DNA of 64,000 nt, taken from contig NC_061511.1 in NCBI RefSeq assembly GCF_022539505.1, forward strand, positions 31,072,620 through 31,136,619. The letters run 5' to 3'. The position numbers were made by a program, and so were the translations under genes. A model generated the notes under the pieces. The model did no database searches and had not been told where the DNA came from. It worked only from the letters and a program-made list of their open reading frames with translations. The DNA is from Lolium rigidum (Eukaryota; Streptophyta; Magnoliopsida; Poales; Poaceae). Each line of letters opens with the position of its first letter. Position 1 is the stretch's first letter. Positions 1-11,219 of this stretch are shown one piece after another.

Positions 1-2223
1 GCTCCTCCAGGATCTAGATCAAGGAACTTTCGTTAGATGGGCGGAAGAGGAAAGGGTTGTGACAAGATGGAAATAGATGGATGAGGGTGTCAAGGAGGAA
101 GTGAAGAAGATGTCATCAATAAAAAGAGAGCGGGAAGCTGTGGGGGAGTAAGTCAATCTTGGTGGGATCGGTTAACACTCGACGTTCTTTTTCTCATAAC
201 TTGCAGGGACCTTTACCACCTGCTCCGGGCCTCAACTCTTTCCCTGCTGTGGAGGAAGCTCTTCGGGTTACCGATGAGTTTTGTGATCAATACCGTGTTC
301 TGAGAAGGGAAGTGGAGATTCTTCAGGAGGAGAACAACCGACTTCGCAGAATGCTAGAGCGGTTCCTCACTCCCATCAGGGTCGTTCCACCATCACCACC
401 GAAGGAGTAATTCATCATTGGTATTGGCATCCCCTTCGCTTGTTCCAAGCTTGGGGGGAGTGCCGCGGTATCACATCATCACTATCTTTTACCTTTTTAC
501 TATCAAGTAGTGTCATATCATGAGTAGGGAAGTTATCATATAAGATGGTTTGCAGTGTGGAAGTATCTCTCTTTTAGTTGGTTATCTATGTATCCCTTGG
601 TGTGAGTTATCGTTATGGAATATTAATGAGAAGTTTTATCATTTACTTTTTGCACACCTTATTTTAGTTTGCAATTTCTGTTATATGATTGATCTTGTTG
701 TTAGTATTGATATCACTTTGGGAGCATCAAGTAATCTATTTGTTTTTGGCAAACTTAGCATTGGTCAACAGCAACAATACTTTGAGGCTTAAGTAGAAAA
801 GAGGGAAGTACATGTAGATATATTATTTCATTATCTTTCCTTCTTGTTAGCTAATGAGCTTAGTATTCTTAAGTTAAAATTGTTTGTGCTTACAAGGAAG
901 ATGCATGATTGTTTCTATCACATGTATATTTGTTTGTTTCCATCAACTCTTATGCTTGCTAACCAACTTTGCTAGCCAAAGACCTGTACTGAGAGGGAAT
1001 GCTTCTCGTGCATCCAAAACCTTAAACCAAACCCATGCCATTTGTGTCCACCATAACTACCTATTATGTGGTATTTTCAGCCACTCCAAGTAAATATTTC
1101 ATGTGCTACCTTTAAACAATTCAAAAGTTATTATGTCTTATTTGTGTCAATGTTTTATAGCTCACGAGTAAGTATGTGGTGTTTTATCTTTCAATCTTGT
1201 TGGACAGACGTTCATCAATGGATTAGTAGCATATACATCCGCTTATCCAATAATTTTGTAAAAAGAGCTGGCAAGGGGTGCCCAGCCCCAATTAATAACT
1301 TTCATTAATAATCTTCACATGTTTTGCCCTGATTTATCAGTAAGCAACTTAATTTTGCAATAGACACTCCTCCATGGTATGTGAAATATTGGAAGGCACC
1401 CGAGGATTTGGTTAGCCATGGCTTGTGAAAGCAAAGGTTGGGAGGAGTGTCATCCATAAATAGAACTAAAGTACATGTGTAAGCAAAAGAGAAGAGGGAT
1501 GATCTACCTTGCTGGTAGAGATAACGTCCTTCATGGGAGCCGCTCTTTGAAAGTCTGTTTGACAAGGGGGTTAGAGTGCCCACTACCATTCGTTGACAAC
1601 AACAAACACCTCTCAAAACTTTACTTTTATGCTCTCTTTATGATTTCAAAACTTAAAAAGCTCTAACACATGATTTAATCCCTGCTTTCCTCTGCGAAGG
1701 GCCTATCTTTTACTTTTATGTTGAGTCAGTAAACCTATTTCCCTCTATCTCAAGCAAGCAATTAAGTTGTTGTGATCCAACCATTTATATTGTGATCTAT
1801 TTAATCATGTCTTTTAGTCTTCCTTGTTTAGTACAAATTTTATCTGAATGAATATGACTTTGAAGGTTATCAATGATTATGAGGAGATTGTTATGATTGA
1901 GCATGTAAGTTCTGCCATATAAGCTCTAATATAAAGACTCTGCTCGAAAGATAAGTATAATCTGTTAATTGTTCCTTGACCAAGAACGAAGTTTGCCATC
2001 ACCAATTATGATTTCATATGCACCTTTATTTGTGATTTCTCTTTACTTATTTCAAGTTGAGTTATATGAGGAAGTTGTTTACTAGAATGTCATGTGTGAA
2101 TTAATAAATGTGATGCTTCTTGTCCGTATTTTATTTATCGACTCTTCACTCCATAAACATGTGATCTTGTTTACTGAGTTCAGTTTCGCTTGGGGACAAG
2201 CGAGGTCTAAGCTTGGGGTGAGT
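1..2223 (+). mobile_element. Athila-type LTR retrotransposon, 3' internal region (left inverted arm)
   Basis: This is the region between pol and the 3' LTR of a Ty3/Gypsy element, cut by the window edge. It matches the reverse complement of 5622-7806 almost base for base, so its identity follows from the right-hand copy, which continues into an Athila-type integrase. It ends in a purine-rich stretch (aagcttggggtgagt) just before the LTR, as expected of a polypurine tract. Relative to the right arm it retains about 40 bp near 1277-1316 that the right arm lacks. The family name is not certain. Confidence 0.85.
159..410 (+). pseudogene. 3' accessory ORF of Athila-type element (coiled-coil-like)
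   Basis: An open frame of about 83 codons lies between pol and the 3' LTR. It has no ATG at its left end and begins within a longer degenerate frame. The last 40 residues are rich in Leu, Glu and Arg with heptad-like spacing (EILQEENNRLRRMLERFL), suggesting a short coiled coil. Athila elements often carry an extra ORF at this place; no function is claimed. The same frame in the inverted arm (7398-7648) is broken by a one-base deletion. Confidence 0.5.
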
Positions 2224-3731
2224 TGATACGTCCATTTTGCATCACTATTTTATATCATAATTTACTGTTATTTATTGATATATTTCATATTTAGAGATGA
2301 TACTTATGTTATTTCACCTATTTTGCATGTTTCATGATTATTGGAGAATTACTCACCGGAGTCAGAATTCTGCTGGAAAAAGCACCGTCAGGATACAATA
2401 TTTCTGAAGATCAAAAATTGACGGAAAATATACCGAAGCACCTATTTTTCCAAATGACGGAGCCAGCCAAAAGGGGAGGCCAAGGAGGGCCGCCATGGGC
2501 CCTCCCCATAGGCTGGTGTGGCCACCAAGGCCGGCGCGCCGCCACGTGGGGATGGGGCCCACGACCCCCTCGGCCATCGCCCTTTCGCGTACTTCATCTC
2601 CCGAAAACCCTAAGGTGTAGAGAGGCATCGAGGATAGTCACCGCCGCCTCCTCGAGGCGGAAAAACACCAGAGAGAAAAGAGCTCTCCGGCAGGCAGAAA
2701 TCCGCCGGGGAAATTCCCTCCCGGAGGGGGAAATCGTCGCCATCGTCACCGTCATCGAGCTGGACTTCATTGGGATCATCATCATCATCTCCACCACCAT
2801 CACCGTCATCTCCACCGCTGCACCTCGTCTCCGCTGTAACATCTTGGGTTGAAACTTGAGTATTTCATAGGGGAAACTTTCCCGGTGTCGATTACTCCTT
2901 GTTATTGATGCTATTGAGTGAAACCATTGAATCAAGGTTTATGTTCAGATTGTTATCCATCATCATATCACCTCTGATCATGTTCCATATGATGTCTCTT
3001 GAGTAGTTCGTTTAGTTCTTGAGGACATGGGTGAAGCCTAAATGTTAGTAGTGAACTATGTTGAGTAATATTTAATGGTTTGATATTTAAGTTGTGGTGT
3101 TATTCTTCTAGTGGTGTCATGTGAACATCGACTACATGATACTTCACTTTATGGGCCTAGGGGAATGCATCTTGTATTCGTTTGCTAATTGTGGGGTTGT
3201 CGGAGTGACGAGAACTCGAACCCCCGTTGGTATATCGATGCATGAGGGATAGCGGGATCTCGAGTTTAAGGTCTGTGGTTAGATTTATCTTAATTACTTT
3301 CTTGTATTTGTGGATGCTTGCAAGGGGTTTAATCACAAGTATGTATTAGTCCTAGGAAGGGCGGTGCATTAGCGTAGGTTCACCCACACAACACTTATCA
3401 AAACAATGAAGATTAATCAACTATATGAAGCGAAAGCACTAGACTAAATTCCCGTGTGTCCTCAAAAACGTTTGGTCATTATAAGTAAACAAACCGGCCT
3501 GTCCTTTGTGCTAAAAAGGATAGGGCCACTCGCTGCAATTATTACTCTCGCATTTTACTTACTTGTATTTTATTTATCTACTATATCAAAACCTCCTGAA
3601 AACTTGTCTGTGAGCATTTACAGTGAATCCTTCATCGAAACTGTTTGTCAATATCTTCTGCTCCTCGTTGGGTTCGACACTCTTATTTATCGAAAGTACT
3701 ACGATACACCCCCTATACTTGTGGGTCATCA
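2224..3731 (+). repeat. 3' LTR of the left-arm Athila-type element
   Basis: It starts TGATACGTCC and ends GGGTCATCA, giving the TG...CA ends of an LTR, and is 1508 bp long. The reverse complement is found at 4112-5621 and, truncated, at 9533-10311. It is followed by AGGG and then the assembly gap. Those bases match the AGGGG target duplication of the right element read on its own strand. Confidence 0.9.
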
Positions 3732-3735
3732 AGGG

Positions 3736-3835
3736 NNNNNNNNNNNNNNNNNNNNNNNNNNNNNNNNNNNNNNNNNNNNNNNNNNNNNNNNNNNNNNNNN
3801 NNNNNNNNNNNNNNNNNNNNNNNNNNNNNNNNNNN
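3736..3835. other. Assembly gap (100 N)
   Basis: Exactly 100 Ns separate the two inverted arms, a placeholder gap of unknown true size. A run of ten C lies just to its right (4101-4110) and AGGG just to its left, so a homopolymer together with the inverted repeat probably broke the assembly here. Confidence 0.99.
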
Positions 3836-4100
3836 TTCATTATCTCTTCGGTCTTCTGGAAGCTTCGTGCAAAAATAGGACCACAGGCGAAAGTTTCGTC
3901 CAATTCCGAGAATATTTCTTTACTAGGATTTCTGAAACCAAAAACAGCGAGAAAACGACAAGCTGGCTCTTCGGCATCTTGTTAATAGGTTAGTTCCAGA
4001 AAATGCATAAATATGACATATAATGTGCATAAAACATGTAGGTATCATCAATAAAGTAGCATGGAACATAAGAAATTATCGATACGTTGGAGACGTATCA
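3836..4100 (-). repeat. 5' end of a second Athila-type LTR (fragment)
   Basis: The reverse complement starts TGATACGTCTCCAACGTATC and closely matches the first ~265 bp of the LTRs at 53035, 56030 and 61261. It is cut by the gap on its inner side. Its outer end abuts the C-run in which the minus-strand element 4112-10311 inserted. Confidence 0.8.
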
Positions 4101-4111
4101 CCCCCCCCCCT

Positions 4112-5621
4112 TGATGACCCACAAGTATAGGGGGTGTATCGTAGTACTTTCGATAAATAAGAGTGTCGAACCCAACGAGGAGCAGAAGATATTGACAAAC
4201 AGTTTCGATGAAGGATTCACTGTAAATGCTCACAGACAAGTTTTCAGGAGGTTTTGATATAGTAGATAAATAAAATACAAGTAAGTAAAATGCGAGAGTA
4301 ATAATTGCAGCGAGTGGCCCTATCCTTTTTAGCACAAAGGACAGGCCGGTTTGTTTACTTATAATGACCAAACGTTTTTGAGGACACACGGGAATTTAGT
4401 CTAGTGCTTTCGCTTCATATAGTTGATTAATCTTCATTGTTTTGATAAGTGTTGTGTGGGTGAACCTACGCTAATGCACCGCCCTTCCTAGGACTAATAC
4501 ATACTTGTGATTAAACCCCTTGCAAGCATCCACAAATACAAGAAAGTAATTAAGATAAATCTAACCACGAGCCTTAAACTGCGAGATCCTGCTATCCCTC
4601 ATGCATCGATATACCAACGGGGGTTCAGAGTTCTTTGTCACTCAGACAACCCCACAATTAGCAAGCGAATACAAGATGCATTCCCCTAGGCCCATAAAGT
4701 GAAGTATCATGTAGTCGATGTTCACATGACACCACTAGAAGAATAACACCACAACTTAAATATCAAACCATTAAATATTACTCAACATAGTTCACTACTA
4801 ACATTTAGGCTTCACCCATGTCCTCAAGAACTAAACGAACTACTCAAGAGACATCATATGGAACATGATCAGAGGTGATATGATGATGGATAACAATCTG
4901 AACATAAACCTTGATTCAATGGTTTCACTCAATAGCATCAATAACAAGGAGTAATCGACACGGGAAAGTTTCCCCTATGAAATACTCAAGTTTCAACCCA
5001 AGATGTTACAGCGGAGACGAGGTGCAGCGGTGGAGATGACGGTGATGGTGGTGGAGATGATGATGATGATCCCAATGAAGTCCAGCTCGATGACGGTGAC
5101 GATGGCGACGATTTCCCCCTCCGGGAGGGAATTTCCCCGGCGGATTTCACTGCTTGGGAGAGCTCTTTTCTCTCTGGTGTTTTTCCGCCTCGAGGAGGCG
5201 GCGGTGACTATCCTCGATGCCTCTCTACACCTTAGGGTTTTCGGGAGATGAAGTACGCGAAAGGGCGATGGCCGAGGGGGTCGTGGGCCCCATCCCCACG
5301 TGGCGGCGCGCCGGCCTTGGTGGCCACACCAGCCTATGGGGAGGGCCCATGGCGGCCCTCCTTGGCCTCCCCTTTTGGCTGGCTCCGTCATTTGGAAAAA
5401 TAGGTGCTTCGGTATATTTTCCGTCAATTTTTGATCTTCAGAAATATTGTATCCTGACGGTGATTTTTCCAGCGAAATTCGACTCCGGTGAGTAATTCTC
5501 CAATAATCATGAAACATGCAAAATAGGTGAAATAACATAAGTATCATCTCTAAATATGAAATATATCAATAAATAACGAGTAAATTATGATATAAAATAG
5601 TGATGCAAAATGGACGTATCA
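4112..5621 (-). repeat. 3' LTR of the minus-strand Athila-type element
   Basis: This 1510-bp LTR is the inverted counterpart of 2224-3731, with scattered small differences. It contains a (TGATGA)n-like CAT/ATG-rich patch at about 5030-5075, which gives spurious His/Met-rich frames on both strands. Confidence 0.9.
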
Positions 5622-7397
5622 ACTCACCCCAAGCTTAGACCTCGCTTGTCCCCAAGCGAAGCGAACTCGATAAACAAGATCACATGTTTATGGAGTGAAG
5701 AGTCGATAAATAAAATACGGACAAGAAGCATCACATTTATTAATTCACACATGACATTCTAGTAAACAACTTCCTCATATAACTCAACTTGAAATAAGTA
5801 AAGAGAAATCACAAATAAAGGTGCATATGAAATCATAATTGGTGATGGCAAACTTCGTTCTTGGTCAAGGAACAATTAACGGATTATACTTATCTTTCGA
5901 GCGAGTCTTTATATTAGAGCTTATATGGCAGAACTTACATGCTCAATCATAACAATCTCCTCATAATCATTGATAACCTTCAAAGTCATATTCATTCAGA
6001 TAAAATTTGTACTAAACAAGGAAGACTAAAAGACATGATTAAATAGATCACAATATAAATGGTTGGATCACAACAACTTAATTGCTTGCTTGAGATAGAG
6101 GGAAATAGGTTTACTTGACTCAACATAAAAGTAAAAGATAGGCCCTTCGCGAGAGAAAGCGGGGATTAAATCATGTGTTAGAGCTTTTTAAGTTTTGAAA
6201 TCATAAAGAGAGCATAAAAGTAAAGTTTTGAGAGGTGTTTGTTGTTGTCAACGAATGGTAGTGGGCACTCTAACCCCCTTGTCAAACAGACTTTCAAAGA
6301 GCGGCTCCCATGAAGGACGTTATCTCTACCGACAAGGTAGATCATCCCTCTTCTCTTTTGCTTACACATGTACTTTAGTTCTATTTATGGATGACACTCC
6401 TCCCAACCTTTGCTTTCACAAGCCATGGCTAACCAAATCCTCGGGTGCCTTCCAATATTTCACATACCATGGAGGAGTGTCTATTGCAAAATTAAGTTGC
6501 TTACTGATAAATCAGGGCAAAACATGTCCCTTGCCAGCTCTTTTTACAAAATTATTGGATAAGCGGATGTATATGCCACTAATCCATTGATGAACGTCTG
6601 TCCAACAAGATTGAAAGATAAAACACCACATACTTACTCGTGAGCTATAAAACATTGACACAAATAAGACATAATAACTTTTGAATTGTTTAAAGGTAGC
6701 ACATGAAATATTTACTTGGAGTGGCTGAAAATACCACATAATAGGTAGTTATGGTGGACACAAATGGCATGGGTTTGGTTTAAGGTTTTGGATGCACGAG
6801 AAGCATTCCCTCTCGATACAGGTCTTTGGCTAGCAAAGTTGGTTAGCAAGCATAAGAGTTGATGGAAACAAACAAATATACATGTGATAGAAACAATCAT
6901 GCATCTTCCTTGTAAGCACAAACAATTTTAACTTAAGAATACTAAGCTCATTAGCTAACAAGAAGGAAAGATAATGAAATAATATATCTACATGTACTTC
7001 CCTCTTTTCTACTTAAGCCTCAAAGTATTGTTCGTTGATTGACCAATGCTAAGTTTGCCAAAAACAAATAGATTACTTGATGCTCCCAAAGTGATATCAA
7101 TACTAACAACAAGATCAATCATATAACAGAAATTGCAAACTAAAATAAGGTGTGCAAAAAGTAAATGATAAAACTTCTCATTAATATTCCATAACGATAA
7201 CTCACACCAAGGGATACATAGATAACCAACTAAAAGAGAGATACTTCCACTACTGCAAACCATCTTATATGATAACTTCCCTACTCATGATATGACACTA
7301 CTTGATAGTAAAAAGGTAAAAGATAGTGATGATGTGATACCGCGGCACTCCCCCCAAGCTTGGAACAAGCGAAGGGGATGCCAATACCAATGATGAA

Positions 7398-7648
7398 TTA
7401 CTCCTTCGGTGGTGATGGTGGAACGACCCTGATGGGAGTGAGGAACCGCTCTAGCATTCTGCGAAGTCGGTTGTTCTCCTCTGAAGAATCTCCACTTCCC
7501 TTCTCAGAACACGGTATTGATCACAAAACTCATCGGTAACCCGAAGAGCTTCCTCCACAGCAGGGAAAGAGTTGAGGCCCGGAGCAGGTGGTAAAGGTCC
7601 CTGCAAGTTATGAGAAAAAGAACGTCGAGTGTTAACCGATCCCACCAA
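7398..7648 (-). pseudogene. 3' accessory ORF of Athila-type element, frameshifted copy
   Basis: This is the inverted copy of the frame at 159-410. One G is missing near 7483, so the reading frame breaks inside the EILQEENNRL stretch, after which the correct sequence continues in another frame to the stop at 7398. The rest is nearly identical to the left arm. Confidence 0.6.
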
Positions 7649-7730
7649 GATTGACTTACTCCCCCGCAGCTTCCCGCTCTCTTTTTATTGATGACATCTT
7701 CTTCACTTCCTCCTTGACACCCTCATCCAT

Positions 7731-7859
7731 CTATTTCCATCTTGTCACAACCCTTTCCTCTTCCGCCCATCTAACGAAAGTTCCTTGATCTAGATCCTGG
7801 AGGAGCTCACGTTTGCGACGCGTTGCATAATCTTCCGAGGATGAACCTTGCGACGGCAT
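7731..7859 (-). pseudogene. Short ORF between integrase and 3' region (42 codons)
   Basis: An ATG at 7859 opens a 42-residue frame (MPSQGSSSEDYATRRKRELL at its start) ending at a TAG at 7731. It lies between the integrase stop and the 3' accessory frame. Coding-like sequence continues past the TAG, so this is probably a longer ORF with a nonsense mutation. Function is not recognised. Confidence 0.4.
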
Positions 7860-8173
7860 CTGAACAGAAACAGGTCGAAACAAAACACGACGAGAAGACG
7901 ATGTACGGATCTCGGAGGGTCCGGGGGATTATATAGAAAAAACTTTCACGACAAAAGGAAAGTACCAATTCGAACACGAGTGGAAAAGGGACTCCGAGGA
8001 GCCGTCCCCATATGGCATCGCGGCCAGGGTGGGGCCCGCGCCACCACGTGGGGACGCGCCCTCGTGCGCCTCCTCCACTTCGATTCGATCTCGTAATTTT
8101 TCATATTTTCTAAAAATAGCAAAAATATCATTCGGGAAGTTAAACGCGGACTTTTTACTACCAAAACTGTTAC

Positions 8174-9520
8174 CTATTCAAAGTCGAACTCTGCAGAACT
8201 ATCAATTTGATCTTTGATGAATGTTTCCGGAGTCACCACTCGAATAATATCAACTCACGCTGGGCATTCGGGTTACCCGAATTTTTCGGGTCGGGTTTTT
8301 CGGGTTTCTTGTTGTTCGGGTTTCTAATATCAACACCCGATTTATCCTCAAATTTCTAAGACCCGACCAATCGGGTACCCAAAAATTCGGGTCCGGGTCC
8401 GAGGTTTTCCCGATTCACCCGAACCGGAGCAGCGCCTCTAGATGCTTCTTCCGTAGATGTACAAGCGAGAGGATGAGGAGACCAAGAGGTGGCTGGTGGC
8501 CGGCCGGAAAGAGAAACACGGCCGGCGCGACGGATTGTCGAGGGGTAGGCGGCGCGAGCGGCTGACGAGGAAGGAAGCCAGAGTAGCGCCGCCACTTGCT
8601 GCTCTCCGGCGGGACGCCGAGATGCGAAGAATGGAAGGCCGGCACCATGTCCTTGTTGGGGACGAGCACAGGATGCAGAGAGCGGCGGCGGCCAGGTCGC
8701 GATTTAGATCTCCTGGATGCAGTCGTGCACTCGTGCGGTAGTTAGCTATTTTGTTTTTTTTTGTTGAGACAGTGCGGTAGTTAGCTAATTTTGGTGGTGG
8801 GTTGACCGGGGAGTGGGCTGATGCCTTTTGGGCTACTTAGATGCTTGGGCTGGGGCGCATGGCGGTGCGCTAGATTCGGCCCAAGTTCGGGTTGAACGGG
8901 CTGTTCGGGTCCCCGAGGCCTACACCCGATTTTCCTGAAATTAGTTCGGGTTTCTGGATTTGCCACCCGATTTAACACCCGTTTTTTCGGGTTTCGGGTC
9001 ATTTGGGTTCGGGTCCGGGTAGTTCGGGTTCGGGGCTCGGGTTTCGGGTTTTATGCCCACCGTGAATATCAACATGTTCATTATAAGAATCTCCAGAAAT
9101 ATAATGTTCGAGTCTTTGTCCATTCACCACTTGTGTGGCATCATCTTTCAGCGAAGCAATTTTTATTGCCCCTGAACGATACACCTCCACAATGACATAT
9201 GGTCCTTCCCATTTTGAAAGTAATTTTCCCGCAAAAAATCTGAGATGAGACCGATACAATAGGACTTTATCTCCAACATTAAATTCTCTTTTAATAATTC
9301 TTCTATCATGCCATTTCTTAACTTTCTCCTTAAACAGTCTAGCATTTTCATAAGCTTCACTTCTCCACTGATCTAAAGAACTCAATTGTAGCAGCCTTTT
9401 CTTACCGGCAAGTTTAGAATCTTTATTAAGTTCTCTTAAAGCCCAATAAGCTTTGTGCTCTAGTTCTAAAGGTAAATGACAAGCTTTTCCATAAACCATT
9501 TTATAAGGAGACATACCCAT
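8174..9520 (-). pseudogene. Athila-type integrase, C-terminal part, split by a hAT element
   Basis: The minus-strand frame at 9074-9520 reads through YGKACHLPLELEHKAYWA, a signature I associate with the integrase C-terminus of the Athila lineage. It then passes a GPY/F-like part (WEGPYVIVEVYRSGAIKI) and the tail DSYNEHVDI. The frame is interrupted by the hAT insertion at 8255-9065. Removing the hAT and one copy of its 8-bp duplication restores a continuous frame to a TAG at 8174-8176. The N-terminal side is lost at the LTR junction near 9530. Integrase, RT and gag catalytic parts are absent, so it is non-functional. Confidence 0.85.
8255..9065. mobile_element. Non-autonomous hAT element with CCCGAA-rich ends
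   Basis: The 811-bp element is flanked by the perfect 8-bp duplication ATATCAAC (8247-8254 and 9066-9073), the hAT signature length. Its termini are inverted, TCACGCTGGGCAT against TCACGGTGGGCAT, with one mismatch. Both subterminal regions (8265-8400 and 8870-9050) are packed with CGGGTT/AACCCG words in both orientations, as is common for plant hAT transposase-binding regions. The middle (8420-8750) is GC-rich with no transposase frame. Confidence 0.88.
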
Positions 9521-9532
9521 AGGATTTTTATA

Positions 9533-10311
9533 AACGAACTACTCACAAGACATCATATGGAACATGATCAGAGGTGATATGATGATGGATAACAATCTGA
9601 ACATAAACCTTGATTCAATGGTTTCACTCAATAGCATCAATAACAAGGAGTAATCGACACCGGGAAAGTTTCCCTAGGAAATACTCAGGATTCAACCCAA
9701 TATGTTACAGCGGAGACGAGGTGCGGCGGTGGAGATGACGGTGACGGTGGTGGAGATGATGATGATGATGATCCCAATGAAGTCCAGCTCGATGACGGTG
9801 ACGATGGTGACGATTTCCCCCTCCTGGAGGGAATTTCCCCGGCAGATTTCTGCCTGCCGGAGAGCTCTTTTCTCTCTGGTGTTTTTCCGCATCGAGGAGG
9901 CGGCGTTGACTATCCTCGATGCCTCTCTGCACCTTAGTGTTTTCGGGAGATGATGTACGCGAAAGGGCGATGGCCGAGGGGGTCGTGGGCCCCCTCCCCA
10001 TGTGGCGGCGCGCTGGCCTTGGTGGTCGCGCCAGCCCATGGCGGCCCTCCTCTGCCTCCCCTTTTGGATGGCTCCGTCAATTGGAAAAATAGGAGCTTCG
10101 GTATATTTTCCGTCAACTGTTGATCTTCAGAAATATTGTATCCCAACGGTGCTTTTTCCAGCAGAATTCTGACTCCGGTGAGTAATTCTCCAATAAGCAT
10201 GAAATATGCAAAATAGGTGAAAATAACATAAGTATCATCTCTAAATATGAAATATATCAATGAATAACAGTAAATTATGATATAAAATAGTGATGGTAAA
10301 AGGACGTATCA
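9533..10311 (-). repeat. Truncated 5' LTR of the minus-strand Athila-type element
   Basis: About 780 bp correspond to the first half of the LTR; on the minus strand it begins TGATACGTCC at 10311. It stops near 9533, where the shared bases TTA bridge to the integrase sequence, consistent with a microhomology deletion. CCCCT follows at 10312-10316. Confidence 0.88.
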
Positions 10312-10316
10312 CCCCT

Positions 10317-10870
10317 CCATGTGGAGTCACAATGCCGGCTCCAGACTCTGTATGTTTCTTTCCTGAGCGACGAGGATCTCCGCCGTCAGGCCCGCCGATC
10401 CTCCTTGACTGCCCAAGCGCCAAGCCTGGCATGTGGTCTGTCGTGGTTCTCATGGCGGTCTGGGGTTCGCTCGCCTATGGGTGTGTTGGGCACTTTGAGC
10501 TCTGCCTGTGCCACGATCGCGCCGCCGTGGCACACAGAGCCTCCATGACTGCCCCACCGCGAAGCCATGGATGTGGTCCGTCGTGGTTCTCATGGCGGTC
10601 TGAGGCTCGCTCGCCTGCGGGTGTGTTTGGCACTTCGAGCTCTGCCTGTGCCATGAGCGTGCTGCCGTGGCACGTGCTCCACGTGCTTGGCGTGTGGGGT
10701 ATACCGACACGCCCTCATCCATCAGCGCCGCCTCTCAGGTAGAGCCGTGTCATCGCGCCTCTTCGTTTGACGTCCAGTCACCACCTGCTAGCCTACTGGT
10801 AGTCCATCCTAGAACTTATACTGGGATTAAAATGTTTGACATAGTAGGTACGAACACGGTGGATTTATTT
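10317..10870. other. GC-rich low-copy segment, origin unknown
   Basis: This is the right flank of the Athila-type insertion. It is GC-rich and holds an imperfect two-unit tandem repeat (10401-10680). Open frames exist on both strands but none has recognisable protein features, and the two repeat units do not preserve one frame convincingly. I do not call a gene. Confidence 0.4.
10401..10680 (+). repeat. Tandem repeat, two 140-bp units
   Basis: CTCCTTGACTGCCC at 10401 and CTCCATGACTGCCC at 10541 begin two adjacent units. Each contains GTCGTGGTTCTCATGGCGGT and ends with CGCTGCCGTGGCAC-like sequence. The period is exactly 140 bp, with roughly one base in ten differing between the units. Confidence 0.85.
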
Positions 10871-11219
10871 TGACTGCTATTTGGCCCATGCCATGCTGTC
10901 GGAGATTATCTCATCTGGGAATAAAAGAACACTTCTTGATTTTGTTGGTTCATGTTCTTGACATGCTATTCCTTTGAATGCATTTTTCGGGTGGAGCTAC
11001 CATTCTGTCACCCCAGCTTCAGTTTCATTTTTAAAGTTAGATTTCCGATTTCTGCACAATTTCTTGCTATAACTGGAAATAACTCCAAAACTTTGTCACT
11101 GTGAAAAAAGATGGCGCCCGAACAAAATTAGTGCATTCTTTCTTTCCGTGGCATATCACAACTTTCTCTTTCTTTCTATGCCACTACAATTATTTCTTTC
11201 TTCCATTGATTGTCTTGTC

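Larger units (their letters stand above)
4112..10311 (-). mobile_element. Internally deleted Athila-lineage LTR retrotransposon
   Basis: Read on the minus strand, a truncated 5' LTR (10311 to about 9533) runs straight into the C-terminal part of integrase, then the 3' internal region and a full 3' LTR (5621 to 4112). The 5-bp direct repeat CCCCT flanks it at 4107-4111 and 10312-10316, which fixes both ends. The distal half of the 5' LTR, the primer site, gag, protease, RT and RNase H are missing, so it cannot move by itself. A hAT element lies inside the integrase. Athila assignment rests on the integrase sequence. Confidence 0.85.

Noticed and set aside
2334..2852. 172-aa open frame and its antisense partner inside the LTR, repeated at 4993-5547 and 9692-10039
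   Set aside because: They fall wholly inside LTR copies and owe their length to GC-rich and ATG/CAT-repeat composition; no start, domain or conservation pattern supports a gene.
3454..3993. Open frame running through the N gap
   Set aside because: It spans 100 unknown bases and LTR ends; an artefact of translating N.
1..7806. Inverted arms as a hairpin RNA or siRNA locus
   Set aside because: Possible in principle, but the gap and likely assembly problem at the centre prevent any claim.
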